Positions 9,855 through 21,165 of a stretch of 64,000 nucleotides of DNA are shown one piece after another. The notes under the pieces are model-generated. The model had not been told where the DNA came from. It ran no database searches and saw only the letters and a program-made list of their open reading frames with translations. The stretch is taken from assembly GCA_963082975.1 (NCBI GenBank), contig OY720347.1, forward strand, positions 32,753,398 through 32,817,397, in the 5' to 3' direction. The number at the start of each line of letters is the position of its first letter. The stretch's first letter is position 1. The DNA is from Labia minor. Taxonomy: Eukaryota; Arthropoda; Insecta; Dermaptera; Spongiphoridae. The translations under genes and the position numbers were made by a program.

Positions 9855-12751
9855 TCTATATATATAAAAAAAGGTTTTTGTCTGCACATTGCTCAGAATT
9901 TAAAAATTTTTGCATATCTTCGCGTTTCATGACCTCTAGAATCCAAAAGTGACTTTAGAATTTTTCACGTCTGTCTGTCTGTCTGTCTGTCTGTCGGTCT
10001 GTCTGTCCGGAAAATTACTATTTTATAGACTCAGAATTGGCTGAACCGATTTCTTTGAAATTACATCACAATATTCTTATATACCTCTAGAGTAACATAG
10101 GCTATAAATTTTATTTATATCTTATCAATAACCGCAGAAATTAATTTTTTAAAGTTTATATAATTCTCCGTGTTGTTCATTCAAGAGCAGCTCGCGGCTC
10201 ACTGTCGGCCTAGCGGAATCATTTCAAACAATGAATTATCATAGCTATTCCCAATCAAAGAATTATTATAATATTTCCCTTTTTATTTTAAATTCTAATA
10301 CTCAAATATCAATTCAATTAGATAATTTATTCTAAAAGTTCTCAATTTAATTAAAATATTTATTAGATCATATTTTTATCTTAAATTATTTTTTATTTAA
10401 TTGAATATTTCTTCTTTTCTATAATATATATATAATAATATATAAATTTTATCATTGAATAATAAAAAAAAATATTATTTAACCTGAATTAAAATGACTG
10501 AATTATATTATCTTTGTTTTTTATTTTAATTTAATTACTCTATTATTAATTACTAAATATATATATATATATTATATAAAAATTAAAATATGATGATATA
10601 AAGTTGTTTTAAATTTTTGACATTTTTAAATTGGGTATATTTTTTAAATTTATTAAAATGTCTTTTTTATTTATTATGTTTAAAAGATTCATTTTTATTA
10701 TGTGATATTAATAAAAAATAACGATGCTCTGTGCAAGTCGAATCATGTTGCACATAATTAAATAACAATTGCCAAACAAAGAATATAATATTTTTTTAAA
10801 TTCTTATACATATTTAAATATCATTTCAATTAAATAATTTATTCTAAAAGGTCACATTTTAATGCAATTTATAATTTTCTTCTAATTCAGATTTAGGACA
10901 AATCATACAACATTATATCAAATCTCGCTAAGAACATTCAATATTTTTGTACACAAATTATTCAGAGTATTGGCTAAGCGTATCACTCACAATCAGTTTA
11001 TATTGAAATTTATATAAATTAACAAAGTAAAAATTTTTATTTGTTTAAAGTTTATTATAATGAATCAAAAAAAATTAAATATATAGATCACATGATTAAG
11101 AGAAGCAAAAAACTTAACAGAAAATAACTGTTGGATGGAGGTCGGACATGACAGAAACTGTAAGCGAAATCTTCATATTGCGACGAATAATTTTCAAATC
11201 CCCTAGCACCACAGAATTTAAGTTTCTTTTAAGGAAAATAACTATGATCTAAAAAAATTAATAAATGAACTTAATAATAAAAAAAAAAAATAAATCAATT
11301 AATTTAAATTAATACTATTAATGAATGTATATATTGGTCATTTAACTATCGTTTTATACCGTTAATTTTTATAAATTGTCTCAAGTCTCTATTTTTGCAT
11401 TTTCCCAAGTTTCATTAAAATTAAAAATATTCAATAATAATCTAGCAATGAAAATAAAATACCAAAATGTAATGATCAAGAAATATTATACTCTATTTCA
11501 CTATTATAACATATACAATACTTAAGAAGCGGAGGAAATATTAGGAGATATCATTGCGGGTTCAGGCCAAATCGACCAACATTAATTAAGATATTTTCAT
11601 TATGACAGATATTAGGAAAAAAACCGCGAATTCAATATTTCTGTTCACTAATTATTTGTAGACTTTAGTAAAACATACGCATGACTCAATAGATCCGGAT
11701 AAACTTTTTCAAATTTTCAATCTTCAAATTTCTCTTGAAGGTAGTAAAGAAAGAATAAGATGCGGAAATCAATTGTAAAATATTAGGTTACTCAGACGAC
11801 TTAAATATAATAGGAGATTCGGCAATTTCAATTACAGATAGCGAGGAAAATTTAATGGAGGTTTGAAATTAATAGTGATAAGAAAAAATATTTAGTAACA
11901 AAGAGGAAGAGTATTACCATACAAAATCTTAAGATACAAAATGTAGAATTTGAATATGTAGAAAAATTGAATGTAATCATGAAGGATAATAATATTTGAG
12001 AAGAATTTAAATCGGGGTTGCAATCGGGAAACGCCTGTTATCTGCAATAAAGAGGCTTATCTCTTCAAAATTATTATCAAAGGGAATATATAAAAAGATT
12101 ATTTTGCCTGTTGCATTATATGGTTGGGAGGCATGGTCTATGACCCTTGAAGATGAGAGTAGATTCAGAGTATTTGAGAATAGGATTCTTCCCTGCATTT
12201 ATTGGCCAAAGAAAGATGAGGTCACCGGGTATGAGGGAGACTGTATAACAAGAAATTGCATGGCCTCTCTGCATCTTCAGAAATAGTTAGGCTTATAAAA
12301 GGGAAAAAGCTGCGATAGGCAGGGCACGTGGCTAGAATGGGAGAGGAAAAAGATATTGGTGGGAAGACCGATTGGAAAACGTCCGCTTGGAAAACCAATG
12401 ACGCGTAGGAAGGGACGTAAGAGAGATGGAACAAGGGCTCAGGATAGGGACACTTGGAGAAATGTGGTTGTTGCGGCTAAGAACTTTAGAGTATCTTTGA
12501 GCCACATAGGTAGATAGATATAACATATACAATAATAATATATATAATTAATATAGTGATTAAATTAAAATATATTTTTTAAATAAGAACACAAAAAGAA
12601 ATGAATGTTTTATGTAATATACTGATTGAAACAAAATGGATGAAAACCTTTTAATACTTTCAACCACCAAATACTATGTACAACTCGGGGGTACAGGGGG
12701 CGGAGCCCCCGTCTAGGTGTGAAGAGCGCCGAAGGCGCTCTGAGCAGCTAG
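9855..12751 (+). mobile_element. Helitron family A, copy A1 (non-autonomous)
   Basis: It starts with TC (TCTATATATATAAAA) and ends with the hairpin GAGCGCC-GAA-GGCGCTC, then TGAGCAG and CTAG, followed by T: the classic rolling-circle terminus. The 8-base sub-terminal TGCTCAGA near the 5' end is inverted as TCTGAGCA at the 3' end, and AAAAGGTTTT is also mirrored. A (GTCT)n microsatellite sits at about 9968-10005. No Rep/helicase is encoded. A decayed LINE reverse-transcriptase piece lies inside (11521-12526). Compared with A2 it lacks about 400 bp near 10865. The base before TC is T rather than the usual A. Confidence 0.85.
11521..12526 (+). pseudogene. LINE reverse-transcriptase fragment inside Helitron A1
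   Basis: Broken frames still read as the C-terminal half of a non-LTR retrotransposon reverse transcriptase. YHCGFRPNRPT is the usual CGFRPxRST motif. It is followed by remnants of the FVDFKKAYDS and EVNxxKTK regions, then LPVALYGWEAWSMTLEDESR, ENRILPCIYWPKKDE, AGHVARMGEEK and LSHIGR with a stop. A TAGATAGATATAACATATA tail and (TA)n follow, as expected for the 3' end of a LINE. Multiple stops and frameshifts rule out activity. The same fragment lies at the same place in A2 and A3, so it entered a Helitron ancestor once and was then spread by it. Confidence 0.75.
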
Positions 12752-13191
12752 TAGATAATAATTTTAACTAAAATACCTTAAAATAAATCATATAATAAAG
12801 AGTAAATTATGTGATTAAAATTCAAACACATTATATAAATATTATTAAAATCTAGAAAATCAATTGGTAAACATGTTAAACAAGATAAGAGACCTGTAAG
12901 GAAACTTTCGAGATATAAAGTTTCATATAGGAAGGTATATAAGTTAAATTATAAGTCATTTAAACAAACAAGCAAATATCTTCGAAATTTTAATAATTTT
13001 ATTATAGCAATATGAACTAAAATAAATAAATAAATATATAATCCCAATTTTTCAAACTAATTATAACATTATAGGTATTTCCATTTTTAAGTTCACTAAC
13101 CGCAACTGTCACATTTTTAAATCTCATTAGGTGCAATTATCTGTTATATAAAAATTGCCAGTGTTTTTAACTCAGTTTATATAGCTCCTTG

Positions 13192-13224
<33 letters not shown>

Positions 13225-13632
13225 AAAGCCTAATCATGATTTTTTGCAAGCACTAAATGAAACATCCCAAAAAGATCCGGGAATATCTACATTATGAGGC
13301 TCAAAATGGGTGATTTATTATTTCTAAATAGATTTGAATTATAGAACAAAGAAACAATCTAGGAAAATGTAAAATTATATTACCCAGTAACAAAGGAATA
13401 CATGAATTTGTCTTAAATTAGCAATTGTCTCAAAAGTTTTTTTTTAAATATAAATAAAAGAAAATAATTTTATTAAATATGTTTTTAATAAAATATACTA
13501 CTATAATTGAATTGATTTTATAAATTTTAAAAATATGGAATAAATTTTGATTTATTTATTTAAATTTTTAAATAAATATTATTATTAAATATTCTAAATA
13601 AAAATAAAAAATTTAATCGTGAACACTCTTAC
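12752..13632. other. AT-rich stretch, no gene assigned
   Basis: Holds a (TA)n microsatellite at about 13192-13219 and otherwise featureless AT-rich sequence. No coding exon with splice sites was convincing. Confidence 0.4.
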
Positions 13633-13702
13633 CTTTATTAGTATTCATACTAAATGCCATTAAATAATTTCTCTCATTCAAAAATTCATTTTTGCAAAAA
13701 AT
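13633..13702 (-). CDS. Candidate internal coding exon (23 codons)
   Basis: On the minus strand a polypyrimidine tract and acceptor (TTTGTTTTTTTCAG) precede 70 bases that are open in one frame (IFCKNEFLNERNYLMAFSMN, then TNK). The exon ends at a strong donor, AAAG|GTAAGAGT. The last ~35 bases, including the donor, recur at 14399-14434. No neighbouring exon was found and the protein is not recognised, so this remains a prediction. The conservation of frame and donor between two diverged copies is the main support. It could also be a duplicated or alternative exon of a gene whose other exons lie elsewhere. Confidence 0.35.
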
Positions 13703-13854
13703 CTGAAAAAAACAAACAAAAATAAATTATATTTCTGATAATATATTAAAAAAATTTACATTAATTTATGTGTTAAAAAAAATATTATTTTTCTCAATAA
13801 TAAAATTATATGAAATTTGATTATAAATTGAATTATATTTTATATTGTAGAGAG

Positions 13855-13975
13855 TTCAGACCACCTGTTGCGTTCGGAAGCTTCTCTCTTCCCCCTCCCT
13901 CTCTCCCAAGTTGTTTAGCCATCGTTCCTCAATTTTAATGGTAAAGATATCGCCCTTTTTTTAAATTGAGTTTTG
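13855..13975. other. GC-elevated, pyrimidine-rich patch
   Basis: A roughly 100-bp patch far richer in GC than its surroundings contains TCTCTCTTCCCCCTCCCTCT. On the minus strand an ATGG start context opens 19 codons rich in Gly, Arg and Glu, ending at a weak ACAG|GTGGTC. The frame does not join the exon at 13633-13702. Function unknown. Confidence 0.25.
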
Positions 13976-14398
13976 AAACAACTTTAAAACACCTTATTCT
14001 TATTAAAATTAATAAGAATTAAATTAAATATTAAATATATATTTGCCAAACTCTCTGTATATATTCATTGAACACACATACATTTTATATATTTATATAT
14101 AAAAAATATTATATTTATTAATAAAAATGCTAATTATTATAAAAATTATATTTATTTATTTCAATAATAATTTCTTAAAATAAGAAGTTTCAGAAATTAA
14201 AAATAAATCAAGAAAAATTGAGTTTAAATTCAATAAATCTTATAAATAGGTATATGAAATTGTAAATATAAAATATAATAATAGTAATAATAACAATAAT
14301 AATACATATATGTAGTATTTTTATGATTGTGCATTTAGTTATAATTTTTTGATTGATTATTCGAAATAAATAAGAAATAAAATAGTGAAGACTCTTAC

Positions 14399-14434
14399 CT
14401 TTATTAGTATTTATACGAAATGACATTTAAGCAA
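14399..14434 (-). CDS. Candidate exon, paralogue of 13633-13702
   Basis: On the minus strand it reads MSFRINTNK followed by the donor AAAG|GTAAGAGT, matching MAFSMNTNK plus the same donor at 13633. The codon before the Met is a stop, so this copy would have to begin at that Met, or it is a dead duplicate. The match extends beyond the coding part into the intron start (GTAAGAGTNTTCAC). The product is unknown. Confidence 0.3.
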
Positions 14435-15236
14435 TTTAATTTAAATCTTTAAATCTTATTTTAATAAATATTGATAATAATAATTATATTAAAATATTAA
14501 ATAGTTTCTTTGAAAACTTTTATTTACACCTATTTTTCAAAGTAACTTTAAATTTATCAAGGAAAAAAAAATTAAATTTAAAAAAATCATAGATCTATTA
14601 AAATGAATAAATATATTAAAAAATTAATTATTTTTTAAATCAATAAATTTAAATGAATATTATTAAAGGTATTCCTAAATAATCTTAACAATAGTTTGGC
14701 ATATTAATTTAATTTATATGAATTCCTTATATTACATCAAGATAAAAAAAAGATTAAAATATTTCATAATATTATATGATAGAAGATTGTAAATTTTCTT
14801 AAATACTATTATAAATCTTTATTGGAATATTTTTAACATCTTAATATTTATATATATTTACTTAATATAAAATAAATTATGATAATATAAATAGAATGTA
14901 ATAAAATTTTTAAAAATAGTACTGATTTGATAAAATATTATCTCTGTGATGAAAATCTTACTATATAATAACGGTTAATGTGTGTGATATGTATGACATT
15001 GTTTAGTATAGTATATATATATATTATTGTATGAATTAGTTTAATTATAGACTAATTTATCAATTTTAATATAATTAATCAATTTATTTTACAAACTTAT
15101 TTATATATTTTAATTAATTTATTTATAAAATTTAATTTATAATATCATTTTATTATAGAACCAGGCACTTTAGTAGAAGCTTCATCCTAGCTTTGCTACT
15201 CACATCCAGTCTATACTATGGCTGAGATTATACATA
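14435..15236. other. AT-rich stretch, no gene assigned
   Basis: AT-rich throughout except a short mixed patch at 15160-15225 just left of Helitron A2. Nothing coding or repetitive was recognised. Confidence 0.4.
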
Positions 15237-15350
15237 TCTATATATATAAAAAAAGGTTTTTGTCTGCACATTGCTCAGAATTTAAAAATTTTTGCATATC
15301 TTCGCGTTTCATGACCTCTAGAATCCAAAAGTGACTTTAGAATTTTTCAC

Positions 15351-15405
<55 letters not shown>

Positions 15406-17340
15406 CGGAAAATTACTATTTTATAGACTCAGAATTGGCTGAACCGATTTCTTTGAAATTACATCACAATATTCTTATATACCTCTAGAGTAACATAGGC
15501 TATAAATTTTATTAATATCTTATCAATAACCGCAGAAATTAATTTTTTAAAGTTTATATAATTCTCCGTGTTGTTCATTCAAGAGCAGCTCGCGGCTCAC
15601 TGTCGGCCTAGCGGAATCATTTCAAACAATGAATTATCATAGAGATTCCCAATCGAAGAATTATTATAATATTTCCCTTTTTATTTTAAATTCTAATATA
15701 CAAATATCAATTCAATTAAATAATTTATTCTAAAAGTTCTCAATTTAATTAAAATATTTATTTATTCTAAAAGTTCTCATATTTATTAGATCATATTTTT
15801 ATCTTAAATTATTTTTTATTTAATTGAATATTTCTTCTTTTCTATAATATATATATAATAATATATAAATTTTATCATTGAATAATAAAAAAAAATATTA
15901 TTTAACCTGAATTAAAATGACTGAATTATATTATCTTTGTTTTTTATTTTAATTTAATTACTCTATTATTAATTACTAAATATATATATATATATTATAT
16001 AAAAATTAAAATATGATGATATAAAGTTGTTTTAAATTTTTGACATTTTTAAATTGGGTATATTTTTTAAATTTATTAAAATGTCTTTTTTATTTATTAT
16101 GTTTAAAAGATTCATTTTTATTATGTGATATTAATAAAAAATAACGATGCTCTGTGCAAGTCGAATCATGTTGCACATAATTAAATAACAATTGCCAAAC
16201 AAAGAATATAATATTTTTTTAAATTCTTATACATATTTAAATATCATTTCAATTAAATAATTTATTCTAAAAGGTCTCATTTTAATTAATTTAATAAAAT
16301 ATTTAAATCACCATTCAATTTTTTATTAATAGGCTTCTTTTTTTATTTTTAATTTTAATAAATTCTCTTTTTTTTGATATGATATTAATAAAAAATAATA
16401 TTAAATTGTATATAAATATAAAAATTAGAATATTTGAATTTTTTTAAATTTTAACACATGTAATCAATCATATGCATTAAGAATGGAAAATTTTTAAAAT
16501 CAACTTGCTATTAAATTCAGAAAAAAAATACTGATATATAGAATATATAGACTATTCGAATATAATTTAAAACTCTTTCTCTCCTTCTATTTTAAATTAA
16601 AAAAACGGAGTTTTAAGAAATTTAGATGCCATATGCAACATGGGTGGGTAAATGAATTGAGCTGGAAAAGGAGGCAATTTATAATTTTCTTCTAATTCAG
16701 ATTTAGGACAAATCGTACAACATTATATCAAATCTCGCTAAGAACATTCAATATTTTTGTACACAAATTATTCAGAGTATTGGCTAAGCGTATCACTCAC
16801 AATCAGTTTATATTGAAATTTATATAAATTAACAAAGTAAAAATTTTTATTTGTTTAAATTTTATTATAATGAATCAAAAAAAATTAAATATATAGATCA
16901 CATGATTAAGAGAAGCAAAAAACTTGACAGAAAATAACTGTTGGATGGAGGTCGGACATGACAGAAACTGTAAGCGAAATCTTCATATTGCGACGAATAA
17001 TTTTCAAATCCCCTAGCACCACCAGAATTAGATAAGTTTATTTTAAGGGAGGAAAATAACTATGATCTAAAAAAATTAATAAATGAACTTAATAATAAAA
17101 AAACAAATAAATCAATTAATTTAAATTAATACTATTAATGAATGTATATATTGGTAATTTATCTATAGTTTTATACCGTTAATTTTTATAAATTGTCTCA
17201 AGTCTCTATTTTTGCATTTTCCCAAGTTTCATTATAATTAAAAATATTCAATAATAATCTAGCAATGAAAATAAAATATCAAAATGTAATGATCAAGAAA
17301 TATTATACTCTATTTCACTATAATAACATAGAAAATACTT

Positions 17341-18345
17341 AAGAACCATAGGCGGTGGAAATATTAGGAGATATCATTGCGGGTTAAGGCCAAATCGATC
17401 AACATTAATTAAGATATTTTCATTATGACAGATATTAGGAAAAAAACTGCGAATTCAATATTTCTGTTCACTAATTATTTGTAGACTTTAGTAAAACATA
17501 CACATGACTCAATATAGATCAGCATAAACTTTTTCAAATTTTGATCTTCAAATTTGTCTTGAAGGTAGTAAAGAAAAAATAAGATGAAGAAATCAATTGT
17601 AAAATGTTAGGTTACCCAGACGACTTAAATATAATAGGAGATTAGGAAATTGCAATTGCAGATAGCGAGGAAAAATTAATGGAGGTTTGAAATTAATAGG
17701 GATAAGAAAAAATATTTAGTAACAAAGAGGAAGAGTATTGACATACAAAATCTTAAGATACAAAATGTAGAATTTGAATATGTAGAAAAATTGAATGTAA
17801 TCACGAAGGATAATAATATTTGAGAAGAATTTAAATCGGGGTTGCAATCGGGAAACGCCTGTTATCTTGCAATAAAGAGGCTTATCTCTTCAAAATTATT
17901 ATCAAAGGGAATATATAAAAAAATTATTTTGCCTGTTGCATTATATGGGTGGGAGGCATGGTCTATGACCCTGGGAGATGAGAGTAGATTCAGAGTGTTT
18001 GAGAATAGGATTCTTCCCTGCATTTATTGGCCAAAGAAAGATGAGGTCACCGGGGAATGGGGGAGACAGCATAACAAGAAATTGCATGGTCTCTCTGCAT
18101 CTTCAGAAATAGTTAGGGTTATAAAAGGGAAAAAGCTGCGATAGGCAGGGCACGTGGCTAGAATGGGAGAGGAAAAAGATATTGGTGGGAAGACCGATTG
18201 GAAAACGTCCGCTTGGAAAACCAATGACGCGTAGGAAGGGACGTAAGAGAGATGGAACAAGGGCTCAGGATAGGGACACTTGGATAAATGTGGTTGTTGC
18301 GGCTAAGAACTTTCGAGTATCTTTGAGCCACATAGGTAGATAGAT
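17341..18345 (+). pseudogene. LINE reverse-transcriptase fragment inside Helitron A2
   Basis: This is the same LINE 3' fragment as in A1. Here the longest surviving frame (17842-18144, 100 codons) reads SGNACYLAIKRLISSKLLSK, then LPVALYGWEAWSMTLGDESR, VTGEWGRQHNKKLHG and IVRVIKGKKLR, and stops just before AGHVARMGEEK. These match the region after the catalytic core of RTE/L1-like reverse transcriptases. The earlier part is broken by several stops. The copy differs from A1 by scattered substitutions and small indels, which gives a relative clock for Helitron amplification. Confidence 0.75.
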
Positions 18346-18946
18346 ATAACATATACAATAATAATATATAGTACCGGGACCCCGAGCCTCGGCTCGGTAC
18401 TTAAGTTAAAAAAAATGATTCATTATTATTGGATTTGGCTGGTAATATTAATACCTGGGACACCGAGCTCTCGCTCTACCCTTTAAAAAATATTGATACA
18501 CAATTCTTTAATTATTTATTACAATTATTAAATGTTACACATTTGCATCAATCTGATTAAAATTAATGAACTTGTGCTCCTCAATAATACATAAATATAT
18601 AATATATAGGTACATATATTTTTTTTCTATAGTGTTTTTTTGAAAAACTGTTTAGCGCCCCAAGTGGTTATAAAACAAACTAAAGACAAAAAAACGTGCT
18701 TTGCAGCTTTTCGGAATTAAAAAAGCAAAATTGGCAGTCGTGGGACTGGCCGACAGAAGTGAAAACTTCTGCGTAAGAAATTTTAAAACAGACGAAATTC
18801 GCGCTATTTCACGAGAAAGATGAATTTCATATGCATGTATATATATATAACTTATATATTATTTTAAACATATATTTTAAACAAATTTGTAACTTATATT
18901 TATATATATATAAATACACAACTTTGTTTAAAATATTGCAATACGA

Positions 18947-19098
18947 ACTGTTTTATAATTCTTATCTCTAACATAAAATATATATTTATTATGTGAAGTT
19001 CATTTCGTATAATTTTGATTATATATGTATATATGAAATGAACTTTACATAATAAATATATATTTATATGTTAGAGATAATTTATAAAACAGTTCTAA
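18947..19098. repeat. Near-perfect palindrome, ~64-bp arms
   Basis: GAACTGTTTTATAATTCTTA at 18947 onward is mirrored by the segment ending TTATAAAACAGTTC at 19098. The arms run through ATCTCTAACATAAA, ATATATTTATTATGTGAAGT and CATTTC, with a spacer of about 24 bases. It lies inside the nested Helitron and could extrude as a cruciform or be read as a hairpin RNA. Confidence 0.7.
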
Positions 19099-19635
19099 TG
19101 ACAATTCAAATTTCGCGCTCTGTTATAAGAAATTTGAAAGCAGATGGTTTCATGGTGTTGGTCACGATCACGCGAGTTCTATACTTTTTCCCCATCCCGC
19201 AAAAGTGCTCAACGCCGCTAAAGAAGTTTTCACTTCAAAAATTATTTAATATTTGGAAATATATCTGACTTATAGAAAAAATGAATATTAATTAAAGAAA
19301 GAAATAGTTTTTAAAATATCCTGAATAATATGTAACAATTTTCAAGATAGAAATTTATTACAATATTACAATTATTAACTGTTGCATCATTGCATCAATC
19401 TGATTAAAATGAATGGAACTTCGGGTACTCAATAATAATAAATAAAATAATATTAATAAATATATTGAATAATATTTTATTGAAAAAATATTAAAACTTA
19501 TAAAACTATCTAAAACTTTATTAATAAAAGAACAATGAATAAATAAATATAGAATAGTAATTTATTAAAAAGTAAACAATAGATAAAAAGAAAAAAAAAT
19601 AACAAAATCATTATTTTCATTTTTAAATAACGATT

Positions 19636-19700
19636 CACCCGGCGAGTTTCGAACCGACGAAATCCACTCGTTAAAACATCAGTCCAACCGCTGGACTATA
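19636..19700 (-). repeat. tRNA-like Pol III promoter segment, copy 1
   Basis: On the minus strand an A-box-like TAGTCCAGCGGTTGGACT is followed about 30 bases later by a perfect B box, GGTTCGAAACTC, then GCCGGGTG. Spacing and motifs are those of a tRNA. The sequence is identical in copy 2 at 20578-20642. It lies inside the duplicated 5' module of the nested Helitron, so it is a captured tRNA-derived head and not an isolated tRNA gene. Acceptor-stem pairing is poor. Confidence 0.55.
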
Positions 19701-20577
19701 TGTATTTAGATAAAAAATTGTCATTTTTTTACTGTCTTAGCAGGCAGTATTAAAAATTTTGACGTTTTCCATATATAATTTTCAATTAAGAAATTAATAA
19801 TGAAGCTGTATGTTTCAAGAGATATCATCAATAAAACTTAATTTTTCTTTATAAATACTATATCTAGTGTGAATTTGAAAAAAATCGTTAGAGCGGTTTT
19901 TGAGAACCAATATATATAGATAAATACATATATACAATTTTAGCTAGCATAATAAGATAAGATAAGATATTTTTTTAATTTTATTTTTAGAATAAATATT
20001 GTAATATATATAAATATAAATATAAATATAAAAATGCTTGTTTTTTATGCTTATATATATTGGATATATTGGATGTATTATGATACTGAGCACATGGCAA
20101 AGACTTTCTAAAAATAATTGTTTTAAAAAAAAAACGCAGGGAAAACCCAGAGATATGCCTCTTCGTTACCCCAATAGAGAGAGAGGGGTGGACAATTTTG
20201 CCAAGTGGCAGAGGAGGGGATGATTGGCTTCGACATATTTTGAAAATTCTCAACAACTACACAATATACCAACTGTGGTCGACAATTGGTAATTAATAAT
20301 TAATTATAAATTGCAATTGCTAAAATATAAATTAAAGTTCTTTTAATTTATATTTCTATTTTTACGGTACCTTTCAATTATTCTATTTCATCTTAATTTA
20401 ATAAAATAATATTAATAAATATATTAAATAATATTTTATTGAAAAAATATTAAAAATTATAAAACTATCTAAAACTTAATTAATAAAAGAACAATGAATA
20501 AATAAATTAAAAAGTAAACAATAGATAAAAAGAAAAAAAAATAACAAAATCATTATTTTCATTTTTAAATAACGATT

Positions 20578-20642
20578 CACCCGGCGAGTTTCGAACCGAC
20601 GAAATCCACTCGTTAAAACATCAGTCCAACCGCTGGACTATA
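20578..20642 (-). repeat. tRNA-like Pol III promoter segment, copy 2
   Basis: Identical to the segment at 19636-19700, as part of the ~500-bp direct duplication within the nested Helitron. A and B boxes are both intact, so Pol III transcription of the element is conceivable. Confidence 0.55.
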
Positions 20643-21116
20643 TGTATTTAGATAAAAAATTGTCATTTTTTTACTGTCTTAGCAGGCAGTATTAAAAATT
20701 TTGACGTTTTCCATATAATATATAATTTTCAATTAAGAAATTAATAATGAAGCTGTATGTTTCAAGAGATATCATCAATAAAACTTAATTTTTCTTTATA
20801 AATACTATATCTAGTGTGAATTTGAAAAAAATCGTTAGAGCGGTTTTTGAGAACCATGATATATAGATAAATACATATATACAATTTTAGCTAGCATAAT
20901 AAGATAAGATAATTAATATAGTGATTAAATTAAAATATATTTTTTAAATAAGAACACAAAAAGAAATGAATGTTTTATGTAATATACTGATTGAAACAAA
21001 ATGGATGAAAACCTTTTAATACTTTCAACCACCAAATACTATGTACAACTCGGGGGTACAGGGGGCGGAGCCCCCGTCTAGGTGTGAAGAGCGCCGAAGG
21101 CGCTCTGAGCAGCTAG

Positions 21117-21158
<42 letters not shown>

Positions 21159-21165
21159 AATTTAA
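21117..21165. repeat. (TA)n(GA)n microsatellite
   Basis: TATATATATA followed by GAGAGAGAGAGAGAGAGA directly abuts the 3' CTAG of Helitron A2. The short minus-strand frame across it (21025-21213) is an artefact. Confidence 0.8.

Larger units (their letters stand above)
18371..20909 (-). mobile_element. Second Helitron-like element (family N) nested in A2
   Basis: Comparison with A1 sets the borders exactly: family A sequence is interrupted between an A and a T. Read on the minus strand, the insert begins TCTTATCTTATTATGCTAGC and ends in a GC hairpin (CCGAGCC/GGCTCGG type) followed by GGTCCCGGTAC, next to T. TC at the 5' end, a hairpin about 11 bases from the 3' end and A/T flanks suit a rolling-circle element, although the last bases are GTAC rather than CTRR. 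A second, diverged hairpin end lies at 18452-18480. The 5' module (about 500 bp) is present twice, at 19433-19963 and 20393-20909, so the insert is itself a tandem or nested pair. No intact protein is encoded. Confidence 0.65.
15237..21116 (+). mobile_element. Helitron family A, copy A2, split by another Helitron
   Basis: It starts A|TCTATATATATAAAA and ends with the GAGCGCC-GAA-GGCGCTC hairpin, then CTAG|T, so it lies between A and T as expected for Helitrons. The (GTCT)n run at about 15352-15402 is the longest of the four copies. The body is collinear with A1 and A3 except that bases 18371-20909 are a foreign insertion, after which the family A sequence resumes (AATTAATATAGTGATTAAAT) as in A1. 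Without the insertion the element is about 3.3 kb. No transposase is encoded, so it depended on an autonomous partner. Confidence 0.85.

Noticed and set aside
9960..10010. Regularly spaced short repeats as a possible CRISPR array
   Set aside because: It is an uninterrupted (GTCT)n microsatellite without spacers, in a eukaryotic transposon.
12222..12532. Minus-strand frames in Helitron A (repeated at 18024-18358 and 38560-38799)
   Set aside because: Antisense to the fossil RT fragment; conserved only because the Helitron copies are.
13855..13975. Gly/Arg-rich 19-codon first exon joined to the exon at 13633
   Set aside because: The phase of the putative donor does not match the downstream exon; joining them gives a stop after five codons.
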